Made by a program: the position numbers and the translations under genes. The notes under the pieces are model-generated. The model worked only from the letters and a program-made list of their open reading frames with translations, was not told the DNA's origin and ran no database searches. Below, in pieces: positions 45,256-54,343 of a stretch of 64,000 nt of DNA. The DNA is from Phaeobacter sp. B1627. Its GTDB lineage: Bacteria > Pseudomonadota > Alphaproteobacteria > Rhodobacterales > Rhodobacteraceae. Within the stretch, counting starts at the first letter, position 1. Each line of letters begins with the position of its first letter. The stretch is from positions 124,001-188,000 of the forward strand of contig NZ_VCNK01000018.1 in assembly GCF_006265095.1 (NCBI RefSeq), in the 5' to 3' direction.

Positions 45256-46253
45256 AATTTGGGCCGGTTTCGGTTCAGAACGCCGAGGGCTGCCTGCTTG
45301 CGCATTCGTTGCAAGGGGCGGGCGGCCGCATCGCCAAGGGCACCAGATTGGGGCGCGAGGATGTGACGTCGCTGCAGGCGGCAGGATACGACGAGGTCAT
45401 CGTGGCGCGGTTGGAACCGGGCGATCTACACGAGGATCGCGCCGCACAACAGCTGGCCGAGGCCATCGCGCCTGAGCCACAGACCCTGGGCCTGCGGATC
45501 TCGGGTGCGGGGGCCGGGCGGGTCAATCTCTATGCTACGACGCCGGGCGTGGTGCGGATCGAGACTGCGCGGATCATGGGCATCAACAGTGTCGATCCGA
45601 TGATTTCTGTGGCCACGGTGCCGGAGTATCACCGGGTAGACGCTGACGGCATGATCGCAACGATCAAGATCATCGCCTATGCGGTGTCGCAAACGCATCT
45701 GCAGAGCGCCATGGCTGCCGCCGCCGGGGCGATCCGGGTGCTGCCGCCGGTCTTTCGCACCGCGACTTTGATCGAAACCCGCGTCAGCGAAGATATCCCG
45801 TCCGACAAGGGGCGCGCAGCTATGGCGGGGCGGCTGGCGCGGATGGGCATCGACCTCAGCGGCCGTGTGGTGGTGCGCCATGAGAGCTCGGAGATTGCCG
45901 CGGCCCTGCGCCAGGCTCCGGGCGAGATCCTGTTGATTTTGACGGGGTCTGCGACCTCCGATCCGATGGATGTGGCACCCGAAGCCCTGCGACAGGCGGG
46001 GGGCGCGATGACGCGTTTCGGAATGCCGGTTGATCCGGGTAACCTCTTGTTTCTTGGGCATCTTGGCGACAGGCCGGTGATTGGCCTGCCGGGATGTGCG
46101 CGCTCGCCTGCGCTGAACGGAGCCGATTGGGTGTTCGAGCGGGTGGCCTGCGGGATCCCTGTTTCCTCCTTCGATATTGCCGCGATGGGGGTGGGGGGCC
46201 TGTTGAAAGAAATCCCGACGCGCCCACGCCCGCGACGTGAGGACACCGCGTGA
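45252..46253 (+). CDS. molybdopterin-binding (MoeA/MogA-like) protein
   Basis: 333 residues. It begins MKFGPVSVQNAEGCLLAHSL, like the opening of MoeA-type proteins. The C-terminal half has the MoCF-biosynthesis fold (ILLILTGSATSDPMDVAP, GMPVDPGNLLFLGHLGDRPVIGLPG). It probably hands cofactor to the adjacent CoxL via the XdhC-like protein (inference). Coupled to the XdhC gene. Confidence 0.85.
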   Translation: MKFGPVSVQNAEGCLLAHSLQGAGGRIAKGTRLGREDVTSLQAAGYDEVIVARLEPGDLHEDRAAQQLAEAIAPEPQTLGLRISGAGAGRVNLYATTPGVVRIETARIMGINSVDPMISVATVPEYHRVDADGMIATIKIIAYAVSQTHLQSAMAAAAGAIRVLPPVFRTATLIETRVSEDIPSDKGRAAMAGRLARMGIDLSGRVVVRHESSEIAAALRQAPGEILLILTGSATSDPMDVAPEALRQAGGAMTRFGMPVDPGNLLFLGHLGDRPVIGLPGCARSPALNGADWVFERVACGIPVSSFDIAAMGVGGLLKEIPTRPRPRREDTA

Positions 46254-46389
46254 GTGGCCTCGCCTGCCGTCAACCCCGTTGATCTGCGCCGCAGCGGGGC
46301 GGCAGGTGCAAAAATTCCTCGCACCAATTCTTTACGCGTGGTTAACTGTAGCCAGCCAGATATTTTAGAATTCAGCTAGGGAGGAATTT

Positions 46390-46875
46390 ATGACGAAGGT
46401 CACGATGACCGTGAACGGCAAACCCGCATCGGGTGATGTCGAAGGTCGCACTTTGCTGGTGTCGTTCCTGAGGGAGACATTGGGCATGACCGGCACCCAT
46501 GTGGGCTGTGATACCAGCCAATGCGGTGCCTGTGTGGTCCATGTGGACGGCAAGGCAGTGAAATCCTGCACCATGCTGGCCCTCGAAGCCGAAGGGGCAG
46601 AGGTCGCAACCATCGAAGGTCAGGCTGCCGCAGACGGTACGCTCAACACCATTCAGGCGGCGTTTCAGGAACATCATGGGTTGCAATGCGGCTTTTGCAC
46701 GCCCGGCATGGTGATGTCCGCTGCTGCGTTGTTGAAAGACAACCCAAAGCCCTCCGAGGCCGAAATTCGGCACTATCTCGAAGGGAACCTGTGTCGGTGC
46801 ACCGGCTACCACAACATTGTAAAGGCGATCATGGCGGCCTCGGGGCAGGATGTCTCTGCCATAGCGGCAGAATAG
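46390..46875 (+). CDS. coxS: CO-dehydrogenase-type small subunit, 2x[2Fe-2S]
   Basis: 161 residues. The plant-type [2Fe-2S] cluster is held by Cys40, 45, 48 and 60; the second cluster by Cys100, Cys103 (LQCGFCTPG), Cys135 and Cys137 (CRCTGY). It moves electrons from the Mo site in CoxL to FAD in CoxM. A strong GGGAGG site precedes the ATG. Order S-L-M is typical of form II loci. Confidence 0.95.
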   Translation: MTKVTMTVNGKPASGDVEGRTLLVSFLRETLGMTGTHVGCDTSQCGACVVHVDGKAVKSCTMLALEAEGAEVATIEGQAAADGTLNTIQAAFQEHHGLQCGFCTPGMVMSAAALLKDNPKPSEAEIRHYLEGNLCRCTGYHNIVKAIMAASGQDVSAIAAE

Positions 46876-46945
46876 CGCCATCAGGATTGAGCGTCGGGGC
46901 CTCGTATTTCACCAAGGGCCCCGTGTCACCCGAGATATTCGGACA

Positions 46946-46957
46946 GACCGATCGGTC
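46946..46957. promoter_or_regulatory. 12-bp perfect palindrome in the coxS-coxL gap
   Basis: GACCGATCGGTC in the 167-bp gap, preceded by an ACA. It resembles many TetR-type operators, but no TetR gene is in view and a processing or structural role is equally possible. Confidence 0.3.
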
Positions 46958-47042
46958 AGGCCTTGCGATCAGGGGAAGAGGAGCCCCCGACCCCATGGCC
47001 CCTGACGCCGAGGTCTGAGATCCATTGGGAGGAGATTTGACT

Positions 47043-49421
47043 ATGCCTAAGGATATTGACGCCAAGGAGAGCGGCATCGGTGCTGCCAGCAAGCGGCGCG
47101 AAGACATCAGGTTCCTGAGCGGAACCGGCAATTACACCGACGACATCAATCTGAATGGCCAGGCCTATGTGCATTTCCTGCGTTCGGATGTGGCGCATGG
47201 CCGGATCACCAGTATTGAGACCGCCGCTGCCGCCGCCATGCCCGGGGTGCTTCGGGTCTTTACCGGCGCGGATTTCGAAGGGGTGGGCAGCATTCCCTGC
47301 GGCTGGCAGGTGACTGACCGTTTCGGCGAGGTGATGCAGGAGCCGGCGCATCCGGTGCTGGCCCAGGGCAAGGTCCGTCACGTCGGAGACCCGATTGCCG
47401 CCGTGGTTGCAGAGACCGCAGAGGCGGCCCGTGACGCGGCCGAGGCGATTGAGCTCGACATCGAAGAGCTGCCCGCCGTCGTCGACATGAAGGCCGCATT
47501 GGCGGAGGGCGCGCCGAAGGTACATGACGATCTGACCTCAAACCTCTGTTATGACTGGGGGTTTGTCGAGGAAAACAAGGCGGCGGTTGATGCGGCCTTT
47601 GACGCGGCGGCGCATGTCACCTCGCTGGAGCTGGTCAACAACCGTCTGGTCGCAAATCCGATGGAGCCGCGTGTTGCGGTCGGGGATTTCAATCGCGCCA
47701 CAGGGGACTCGACGCTCTATACGACCAGCCAGAACCCCCATGTCATCCGTCTTTTGATGGGCGCATTTGTCCTTGGCATTCCTGAACACAAGCTGCGTGT
47801 GGTGGCGCCGGATGTCGGCGGTGGCTTTGGGTCAAAGATCTTTCACTACGCCGAGGAAGCATTTTGCACCTTTGCCGCCAAGGCACTGAACCGCGCCGTC
47901 AAATGGACGTCGTCGCGCTCTGAGGCCTTCATGAGCGACGCCCATGGTCGCGACCATGTCACAAAGATCGAACTGGCGCTGGATGCGGACAACAACTTTA
48001 CCGCGCTGCGGACCGATACGCTCGCCAATATGGGGGCCTATCTGTCCACCTTTGCGCCCTCCGTGCCGACCTGGCTGCATGGCACGCTGATGGCCGGCAA
48101 TTACAAGACACCGTTGATCTATGTGAATGTGAAAGCAGTGTTTACAAACACTGTGCCGGTGGATGCCTATCGTGGTGCCGGACGTCCCGAGGCAACCTTC
48201 CAGCTGGAGCGGGTCATTGACAAGGCGGCGCTGGAACTGGGGGTCGATCCGATCGCGCTGCGCCGTCAGAATTTCATCACCGAGTTTCCCTATGCCACGC
48301 CGGTGGCGGTGGAATATGATACCGGCGACTATGTCGCGACAATGGACAAGCTGGAAGAGATTGCCGACATTGCCGGATTTGCGGCGCGCCGCGCCGAGAG
48401 CGAACGGGCGGGGAAACTCAGAGGGCTTGGCGTCAACTGCTATATTGAAGCCTGCGGGATCGCGCCTTCAAACCTGGTTGGCCAGCTCGGTGCCCGGGCC
48501 GGGCTCTATGAAAGCGCGACTGTCCGTGTAAATGCCACCGGCGGGATTGTTGTGATGACCGGTTCCCATAGTCACGGGCAGGGGCATGAGACGTCCTTTC
48601 CGCAGGTGATTGCGTCCATGATCGGCATCGACGAAGACATGGTCGAGATCGAGCACGGCGATACCAACAATGCGCCGATGGGCATGGGGACCTACGGCTC
48701 CCGGTCGCTCGCGGTGGGGGGATCGGCGATGGTGCGGGCCACCGAGAAGATCATCGCCAAGGCCAAGAAAATTGCAGCCCATCTGATGGAGGCCGCAGAT
48801 GCGGATATCGAGCTTAAGGATGGACAGTTTTCCGTCGCAGGGACCGATAAATCGGTCGCCTGGGGGGATGTGACTCTGGCCGCCTATGTGCCCCATAACT
48901 ACCCGCTGGAAGAAATCGAGCCCGGGCTGGAGGAGACCGCATTCTATGATCCGGCAAACTTCACCTATCCGTCAGGCGCCTATGCCTGCGAGGTCGAAGT
49001 GGACCCGGAAACCGGCAAAGTCAGCATCGAACGGTTTGCTGCGGCAGATGATTTCGGCAATATCGTTAATCCGATGATCGTTGATGGCCAGGTGCATGGC
49101 GGCATTGGCCAGGGGATCGGTCAGGCGCTTCTGGAGGGCTGTGTCTATGATGAAAATGGCCAGCTGTTGTCGGCCTCGTTCATGGATTACGCGATGCCAC
49201 GGGCGGACGATGTGCCGTTCTACGCGGTCGATCATTCCTGCCAGACGCCCTGTACCCACAATCCGTTGGGGGTGAAGGGCTGTGGCGAGGCAGGGGCTAT
49301 CGGTTCACCGCCCGCGGTGGTCAATGCGGTGGTGAATGCGCTGCGGTCTGCGGGGAAGGATGTGACCCATATCGATATGCCACTATCGCCGGCTCGGGTC
49401 TGGGCCGCGATGCAGGGATGA
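47043..49421 (+). CDS. coxL: form II CO-dehydrogenase-type molybdenum subunit
   Basis: 792 residues, xanthine-oxidase family. The active-site loop reads Ala-Tyr-Arg-Gly-Ala-Gly-Arg at 375-381, the form II signature; form I has AYxCSFR with the Cu-binding Cys. The catalytic Glu lies in [12 protein letters not shown] near the C-terminus, and the Q-loop in [10 protein letters not shown]. It binds molybdopterin cytosine dinucleotide. CO oxidation by form II enzymes is debated, so the substrate may be another small molecule. ATG 47043 has GGGAGGAG 8 nt upstream. Confidence 0.93.
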   Translation: MPKDIDAKESGIGAASKRREDIRFLSGTGNYTDDINLNGQAYVHFLRSDVAHGRITSIETAAAAAMPGVLRVFTGADFEGVGSIPCGWQVTDRFGEVMQEPAHPVLAQGKVRHVGDPIAAVVAETAEAARDAAEAIELDIEELPAVVDMKAALAEGAPKVHDDLTSNLCYDWGFVEENKAAVDAAFDAAAHVTSLELVNNRLVANPMEPRVAVGDFNRATGDSTLYTTSQNPHVIRLLMGAFVLGIPEHKLRVVAPDVGGGFGSKIFHYAEEAFCTFAAKALNRAVKWTSSRSEAFMSDAHGRDHVTKIELALDADNNFTALRTDTLANMGAYLSTFAPSVPTWLHGTLMAGNYKTPLIYVNVKAVFTNTVPVDAYRGAGRPEATFQLERVIDKAALELGVDPIALRRQNFITEFPYATPVAVEYDTGDYVATMDKLEEIADIAGFAARRAESERAGKLRGLGVNCYIEACGIAPSNLVGQLGARAGLYESATVRVNATGGIVVMTGSHSHGQGHETSFPQVIASMIGIDEDMVEIEHGDTNNAPMGMGTYGSRSLAVGGSAMVRATEKIIAKAKKIAAHLMEAADADIELKDGQFSVAGTDKSVAWGDVTLAAYVPHNYPLEEIEPGLEETAFYDPANFTYPSGAYACEVEVDPETGKVSIERFAAADDFGNIVNPMIVDGQVHGGIGQGIGQALLEGCVYDENGQLLSASFMDYAMPRADDVPFYAVDHSCQTPCTHNPLGVKGCGEAGAIGSPPAVVNAVVNALRSAGKDVTHIDMPLSPARVWAAMQG

Positions 49422-49431
49422 GGGCGGGAAC

Positions 49432-49481
49432 GAGGGGCTCTGCCCCTCGCGCTCCCCGAGGTATTTAGGAAAAGATGAAAG
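49432..49481. repeat. dispersed intergenic repeat, family 1, copy 4
   Basis: Hairpin GAGGGGC-TCT-GCCCCTC (49432-49448), CGCTCCCCGAGGTATTTAGG, then AAAAGATGAAAG (core 49459-49481). It lies between coxL and coxM, the only copy here between two genes that read in the same direction as its GATGAAAG end. Confidence 0.75.
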
Positions 49482-49511
49482 CCGGACGCCGGTTTTTGGA
49501 AAGGATATGTG

Positions 49512-50300
49512 ATGTATGAATTCGAGTTCACACGCCCGGCGAGCGTCGCTGAGGCCGTTGCCGCATTGAGCACGGAAGACGCACAGGCTTTGGGCGGCGG
49601 GCAGACGTTGATCCCCACGCTGAAGCAACGCCTTGCGATGCCGACAACTCTGGTGAGCCTGAGCGGTGTGGCTGAGATGCAGGGCATTCGCTTGGAGGGG
49701 GATGGCCCGTTGGTGATTGGTGGTGCGGTCACCCATGCGCAGGTGGCGTCGGGGGCAGGGGCCTATCCAGCCTTGGCGGCTCTTGCGGGGCAGATTGGCG
49801 ATCCTGCGGTGCGAAACCGGGGGACAATCGGCGGATCTCTGGCGAACAACGATCCTGCTGCCTGTTATCCGGCGGCCGCGCTGGGGTCGGGCGCGACCAT
49901 TGTGACCAACATCCGGGAGTTGGCCGCAGATGATTATTTCCAGGGTATGTTTACCACTGCATTGGAAGAGGGGGAGATTGTTGTTGCGGTGAAGTTTCCG
50001 ATCCCAGACGCCGCCAACTACCAAAAGTTCGTCCAGCCGGCATCGAGATTTGCAATGGTCGGGGTCTTTGTGGCGCGATTTGCGGATGGCGTGCGTGTTG
50101 CCGTAACCGGCGCATCAGAAGAGGGCGTTTTTCGCTGGGCCGAGGCGGAAGCGGCGTTGACGGCGAATTTCACGCCGGACGCGATTTCCACTCTGACGGT
50201 CGATGCAGATGGGATGATCGGAGACATTCACGGTACGAAAGCATACCGCGCCCATTTGGTAAATGTGATGACCAGACGCGCAGTTTCAGCCTCTGCGTGA
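49512..50300 (+). CDS. coxM: CO-dehydrogenase-type FAD subunit
   Basis: 262 residues. FAD-binding motifs AQALGGGQTLIPTLKQRL near 32 and GTIGGSLANNDPAACYPAAA near 110. It passes electrons from CoxS clusters to an acceptor (quinone or other). ATG 49512 preferred over GTG 49509, with AAAGGA upstream. Last gene of the locus; no coxG follows. Confidence 0.93.
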   Translation: MYEFEFTRPASVAEAVAALSTEDAQALGGGQTLIPTLKQRLAMPTTLVSLSGVAEMQGIRLEGDGPLVIGGAVTHAQVASGAGAYPALAALAGQIGDPAVRNRGTIGGSLANNDPAACYPAAALGSGATIVTNIRELAADDYFQGMFTTALEEGEIVVAVKFPIPDAANYQKFVQPASRFAMVGVFVARFADGVRVAVTGASEEGVFRWAEAEAALTANFTPDAISTLTVDADGMIGDIHGTKAYRAHLVNVMTRRAVSASA

Positions 50301-50325
50301 CGCAGTGAACGTGCGGATATGAAAC

Positions 50326-50366
50326 CGCCTAGGGCGCCATTGTTCTGTGCACTGGCGCTCTAGGCG
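50326..50366. terminator. 14-bp hairpin between coxM and the MCP-like gene
   Basis: CGCCTAGGGCGCCA pairs with TGGCGCTCTAGGCG (one G-T wobble) around a 13-nt loop. It sits between convergent genes and is the likely shared terminator. Confidence 0.7.
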
Positions 50367-50386
50367 CGGTATCTGAAGGCTGCAGT

Positions 50387-51025
50387 TCAGGCCCGCAAGA
50401 ACGTCGCGATATTGTTCAGCAGGGATTGTGTCCGGTCGGCAAGGGTCCGGATCTCGGTCGCAATAACGGCAAAGCCTTTGCCTTGATCACCGATACGCGC
50501 TGCCTCGATAGACGCGTTGAAAGCAATCAGACGGATGTTGCGGCCTACCGCTTCGGCATTCTTGACCGCCTCCAGCATTTCGCCGGATCGTTTTGCTTCC
50601 CGGTCACGTTGAACCTTCGTGAGTTGCGCCACCAGGTCGTCGAGAAATCTTGAAGTCAGTGGTTCGAGCGAATGAAGGCATAATTCTGCTACGTTTGGAA
50701 TAGCAGATATGCGGGCTATGACGGCGCCGTCATGACCCTCGACCGCCTCGTGCAAGGGGGTCAGTGCCTCGACACAGGCCAGACGTCTGGCCTCCAATTC
50801 CGGAGGCATTTCGTAGTCTTGCTCTGCCAGCTGAACAATCAGATCGTTGGTGATCATCCGATATGCGGTGGTAATCCGGGTCGTTGACAGCTGTAGTGCG
50901 CGTTCGCTGGGTTCATGTCCCGTGACATCGGCATCCTGATGCACCAACGCCACCAAGGATAGGGAGGCGATACGGCAAGGCCCAATGGCCATGACGGCTT
51001 TACTCTGGATGTCGATGAGGCTCAT
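50387..51025 (-). CDS. small soluble MCP-like signalling protein
   Basis: 212 residues, no membrane segment and no HAMP. The C-terminal quarter carries part of the methyl-accepting signalling hairpin (IRLIAFNASIEAARIGDQGK, then FAVIATEIRTLADRT), but it ends soon after, so the long coiled coil of a chemoreceptor is truncated. The N-terminal about 100 residues are an unrecognised helical sensor. It could couple to CheA/CheW or act as a non-chemotactic phosphorelay input. Adjacent to cox, convergent. Confidence 0.7.
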   Translation of the reverse strand: MSLIDIQSKAVMAIGPCRIASLSLVALVHQDADVTGHEPSERALQLSTTRITTAYRMITNDLIVQLAEQDYEMPPELEARRLACVEALTPLHEAVEGHDGAVIARISAIPNVAELCLHSLEPLTSRFLDDLVAQLTKVQRDREAKRSGEMLEAVKNAEAVGRNIRLIAFNASIEAARIGDQGKGFAVIATEIRTLADRTQSLLNNIATFLRA

Positions 51026-51142
51026 ACGAATTCCGTTCTTGAGGATGATGTTCCATCCTACGCCGCATTATCTTAAGGCTCCGATAACGAAAACAATCAT
51101 TTAAGAGATTCAGAGACAAAAGGGGAGAGACGAAAACAAAAA

Positions 51143-51164
51143 GCCCCGCATCAATCTGCGGGGC
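51143..51164 (-). terminator. Rho-independent terminator of infC
   Basis: GCCCCGCA/TGCGGGGC eight-bp stem with a 6-nt loop, followed on the minus strand by TTTTTGTTTTCG. Confidence 0.85.
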
Positions 51165-51197
51165 CTTGGTGGCAATCGTGAAGATCCCGGAGGGGAT

Positions 51198-51746
51198 CTA
51201 TTTTGCAGGAAGCGGACCGATCATCATGATCATCTGACGGCCTTCCATCTTCGGCATATTCTCGATTTTGCCGATTTCCTTTACGTCAACAGCAACGCGT
51301 TCCAGCAGTTCACGACCAAGGTTCTGGTGAGCCATCTCGCGACCGCGGAAACGGAGGGTGATCTTCACTTTGTCCCCGTTTTCCAGGAACTTGAAGACAT
51401 TCCGCATCTTCACGTCATAGTCGTTGGTATCCGTATTCGGACGGAACTTGACCTCTTTGACCTCGATGATCTTTTGCTTTTTACGCGCTTCGCTTTCGCG
51501 TTTCTGCTGTTCATACTTGAACTTGCCATAGTCCATGATCTTGCAGACCGGCGGGGCGGCATTCGGCGAAATTTCAACCAGATCCAGCCCGGCTTCTTCT
51601 GCCATTTGCATGGCCTTCGCGGGATGCACCACGCCTACGTTTTCGCCGTCTGCACCAATCAGGCGAATTTCGGGAGAGCGAATTTTGTCGTTGACGCGCG
51701 GGCCGGTTTCACGGGTTGGCGGCGCGTTATGAGGTCTGCGAGCTAT
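51198..51746 (-). CDS. infC: translation initiation factor IF-3 (ATA start)
   Basis: 182 residues. From the proposed start it reads (Met)[14 protein letters not shown], the usual alphaproteobacterial IF-3 N-terminus, then the linker and the C-domain ending MMIGPLPAK. No ATG or GTG exists in frame before the conserved N-terminal domain. The first GTG (51632) would cut off about 38 conserved residues. ATA at 51746-51744 has AAAGGA (51760-51755) 8 nt upstream. infC genes characteristically use non-canonical AUU-type starts because IF-3 discriminates against them, giving autoregulation. Confidence 0.85.
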   Translation of the reverse strand: MARRPHNAPPTRETGPRVNDKIRSPEIRLIGADGENVGVVHPAKAMQMAEEAGLDLVEISPNAAPPVCKIMDYGKFKYEQQKRESEARKKQKIIEVKEVKFRPNTDTNDYDVKMRNVFKFLENGDKVKITLRFRGREMAHQNLGRELLERVAVDVKEIGKIENMPKMEGRQMIMMIGPLPAK

Positions 51747-51992
51747 GGGTTCTATCCTTTGATAATTGCAGAATTTCGAGTGCAGAATTTAAGCGGTGTG
51801 GGGCCGTCATGCAAGGTGGAAACGCCGCAGTTCCTCCGATTGGCGCGATAATTCTCGTTTATGCGCCAGCTCAGGCGGAACCTGGCCCGGGGAGCGCTGC
51901 CAAAGACTTCCCCCTTGCCGGATCGCACGGCAAGGTTGATGAACAATTCCATAACGTCCCTTGTCGGGACATTGCCATGGGAGAGCATTGCC

Positions 51993-52634
51993 ATGAAAAT
52001 CGCAGGAGTAGGTCTCGCGGTCGCCCTCGTCGCCGTCGCGGGGGGCGTCTGGTATCTGAATCGTTCTGAGGAAGAGGGCCTGACCGAAGCCCCCACGGAG
52101 GCCGCAAACGAACAGACCGCACCCGCGCCCTCTGCCAGTGCGGAAACCGAGGTTCAGGTCGAGGCCGACGTGGAGGAGGCGGTCACAGAAGCGGAAGACG
52201 CGGTGACCGAGGCGGAAGAGGTGCTTCAGGATGCCGGTGACGCGGCTGCAGAGGCGCTGGAAGACGCAGTCGAAGACATTGAGGAACAAGCTACTGCGCT
52301 CGGCGCGGAGGCCAGTTCGGCGGTGGAGTCGGCGCAGGAGGGTCTGTCGGACGCTCTGTCGGACGCCGTATCAGATGCCCTGCCTGAAGGGGACACATCC
52401 GCATCTGCGAGCGTAGAGGCCGAAGCAGGCGTCGCTGCCGACGGGGCGGACACGGCGGCCAGTTTCCTGACGGCTGACGGGTTCAACTACGACAAGGTGA
52501 TTGAGATGATCGACGGGTCCGATCTCGACCCGCTGAAGAAAGTGGCCGTGAAATCGGCAATCACCCAGGCCCGGGACAATCCGGAGCTTTTGAAGGTCGC
52601 ACTGGAGCAAGCCCGCAGCGCGTTGGGCTTCTGA
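51993..52634 (+). CDS. membrane-anchored acidic coiled-coil protein
   Basis: 213 residues. An N-terminal membrane anchor (KIAGVGLAVALVAVAGGVWY), a long Glu/Ala/Val/Asp-rich low-complexity segment (about 35-150, heptad-like EDAVTEAEEVLQDAGDAAAE), and a compact C-terminal domain (YDKVIEMIDGSDLDPLKKVA) that looks conserved. Unknown function; possibly an envelope or membrane-associated assembly factor. In-frame ATGs at 51939 and 51861 would lengthen it. The acidic low-complexity composition differs sharply from its neighbours. Confidence 0.65.
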   Translation: MKIAGVGLAVALVAVAGGVWYLNRSEEEGLTEAPTEAANEQTAPAPSASAETEVQVEADVEEAVTEAEDAVTEAEEVLQDAGDAAAEALEDAVEDIEEQATALGAEASSAVESAQEGLSDALSDAVSDALPEGDTSASASVEAEAGVAADGADTAASFLTADGFNYDKVIEMIDGSDLDPLKKVAVKSAITQARDNPELLKVALEQARSALGF

Positions 52635-52965
52635 GCCCTCGTGCTCAGGTCCTCGTGATCAGGTCCGAATGATCAAGTCTGAGTGGTCAAGTGTGAGTGA
52701 TCCGGCCGCAGGAGGCCGAAATCCTGACCACACAATCCTGACCACACAATCCTGATCCACACAATCCTGATCCACAGAGTGGGACCGAAGTGGAACGGAA
52801 AACCGCCCTCGCGACCTGATATGACTTGGGTCATGAGGGCGGTGAAATCGAACCGGAGCAGCCCGGTCTCTGCCTGTCTTGCGGGGTCTGCCTTGCGGAC
52901 AGCAGCCTGAACACAGCCGCGCCCGCAGGGCATCGCCGCAGGGTCACCCCCGCGGCAGACCGGTG
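52635..52965. repeat. 331-bp gene-free region with two 14-bp tandem repeats
   Basis: Four 14-bp units (52643, 52657, 52671, 52685) of the GATCAAGTCTGAGT type, then four 14-15-bp units (52723, 52737, 52751, 52766) of CCTGACCACACAAT, the first two identical. The arrays are unrelated in sequence. They lie between the convergent anchor-protein and fpr genes. Nothing else recognised. Confidence 0.8.
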
Positions 52966-53820
52966 TCAGTCGAGAAACGCCTTTTCCACCACGAAATGGG
53001 CCGGTTTGGAGTTGGCACCTTCTTCGAGACCATATGTGTTCTCAAACAGGTCCTTCAACTCAAGGTTGAACGCGAGGTTGCCGCAGATCATGGCGCGGTC
53101 GCTTTCCGGATTGAGCGGCGGCACACCGAGATCCTCGAAGGCTTCGCCCGAGCGCATCAGATCGGTGATCCGGCCCATCTTGGGGCTCTCTTCCCGTGTG
53201 GTGGTCGGGTAGTATTTGATCTTCTTCCAGAACCCATCGCCAATCAGCTCGTTCAGCAATTCGTCGGTCTTCAGGCTCTCGATCAAATCGTGACCGTACT
53301 GCAGCTCGCCCGCCTCGCGGCAGGTGTGGGTGATGATGACCTCGTCATAATCCTCATAGGTCTGAGGTTCCCGCAGCAACGAGGCGAAGGGGGCAAAGCC
53401 CGTGCCGGTGGCAAAGAACCAGATGCGTTTGCCGGGGATCAGCGCGTCATGCACCAGGGTGCCGACGGGCTTTGGACGCAGGATGATCTCATCCCCGACC
53501 TTGATGTGCTGGAGCTTGGATGTCAGCGGGCCGTCCTGGACCTTGATCGAATAGAATTCCATTTCCTCGTCCCAGCTGGGCGAGGCGATGGAATAGGCCC
53601 GCAGCAGCGGCTTGACCTTGCCGGTCTTCGGGTCGGGATCGTTCATCAGGCCGATCATGACGAATTCGCCAGAGCGGAAGCGAAGCGAGGCAGGCCGGGT
53701 CACGCGGAAAGAAAACAGCCGGTCCGTCCAGTGTTTCACTTCGGTGACGGTCTGGGCGTCGGGCAGGGTTGGGGTCGCCTTCGGGGCGGCAGCATCGGTC
53801 ACGGGTGCAATCTCGTTCAT
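52966..53820 (-). CDS. fpr: ferredoxin-NADP+ reductase
   Basis: 284 residues, FNR of bacterial class. FAD-binding RAYSIASPSWDEE, the NADP region FFATGTGFAPFASLLREP and the C-terminal VVEKAFLD. It moves electrons between NADPH and ferredoxin or flavodoxin, and may supply the neighbouring ferredoxin-type sulfite reductase (inference from proximity). A single gene on the same strand as the cys operon, 115 bp beyond it. Confidence 0.93.
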   Translation of the reverse strand: MNEIAPVTDAAAPKATPTLPDAQTVTEVKHWTDRLFSFRVTRPASLRFRSGEFVMIGLMNDPDPKTGKVKPLLRAYSIASPSWDEEMEFYSIKVQDGPLTSKLQHIKVGDEIILRPKPVGTLVHDALIPGKRIWFFATGTGFAPFASLLREPQTYEDYDEVIITHTCREAGELQYGHDLIESLKTDELLNELIGDGFWKKIKYYPTTTREESPKMGRITDLMRSGEAFEDLGVPPLNPESDRAMICGNLAFNLELKDLFENTYGLEEGANSKPAHFVVEKAFLD

Positions 53821-53935
53821 CTAGTTCTTGCCGACAGTCATGGGCCGACACCTCTGATTAAGCATTGATTCAAGTCAGGTAAACCCGTCCTGCGCCGGGC
53901 AGGCAGGGGCTGACGATTCTGGTTTTTGGGCTGGC

Positions 53936-54340
53936 TTAGCGCGCTGCGTTGGATTGAGCGCGCAGGCGGGCCTGATAATTATGGCTCTGCCAGTTGGCAC
54001 GAGAGAGCCAGTCGCCTTCGGGTTGGCGGGTGGCCTGATCATCTGAAATTTCCACCTCATCAAATCCCACACGGCGGGCCATGGCGTATTGATCGGAGAT
54101 CACATGACCTTTGGCCCGCAGACGTCCAGTGTATCCCATGAGACGCAGCATCCGCGCAATGGTGAACCCGCGCCCATCAGCAAAAGACGGGAAGTCGACC
54201 CGGATCATTTCGAGACCGCCGAGTTGGTCCTTGAGGCTCGCCGGGTCAGTGTCAGATGCGATATCGAGCACAGTTGCGCCCTCAAAACCGCCGGTCCAGT
54301 CATCATGGGCAAAGCCCGCGTCAGTTACGATAACGCTCAT
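53936..54340 (-). CDS. DUF934-family protein (sulfite reduction partner)
   Basis: 134 residues, DUF934: MIRVDFPSFADGRGFTIARM, then LRAKGHVISDQYAMARRVGFDEVE. This family sits next to cysI and cysH in many proteobacteria and is thought to assist sulfite reductase; the mechanism is unproven. It is 3 bp from cysH and is the last gene of the cobA-cysIH operon. Confidence 0.88.
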   Translation of the reverse strand: MSVIVTDAGFAHDDWTGGFEGATVLDIASDTDPASLKDQLGGLEMIRVDFPSFADGRGFTIARMLRLMGYTGRLRAKGHVISDQYAMARRVGFDEVEISDDQATRQPEGDWLSRANWQSHNYQARLRAQSNAAR

Positions 54341-54343
54341 CTT

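Noticed and set aside
50326-50366. Strong hairpin considered as a tRNA or small RNA
   Set aside because: A single long stem-loop with no cloverleaf; its position between convergent genes fits a terminator.
9281-52779. Short tandem arrays considered as CRISPR
   Set aside because: Units are 12-15 bp, directly adjacent with no spacers, and no cas gene is present.
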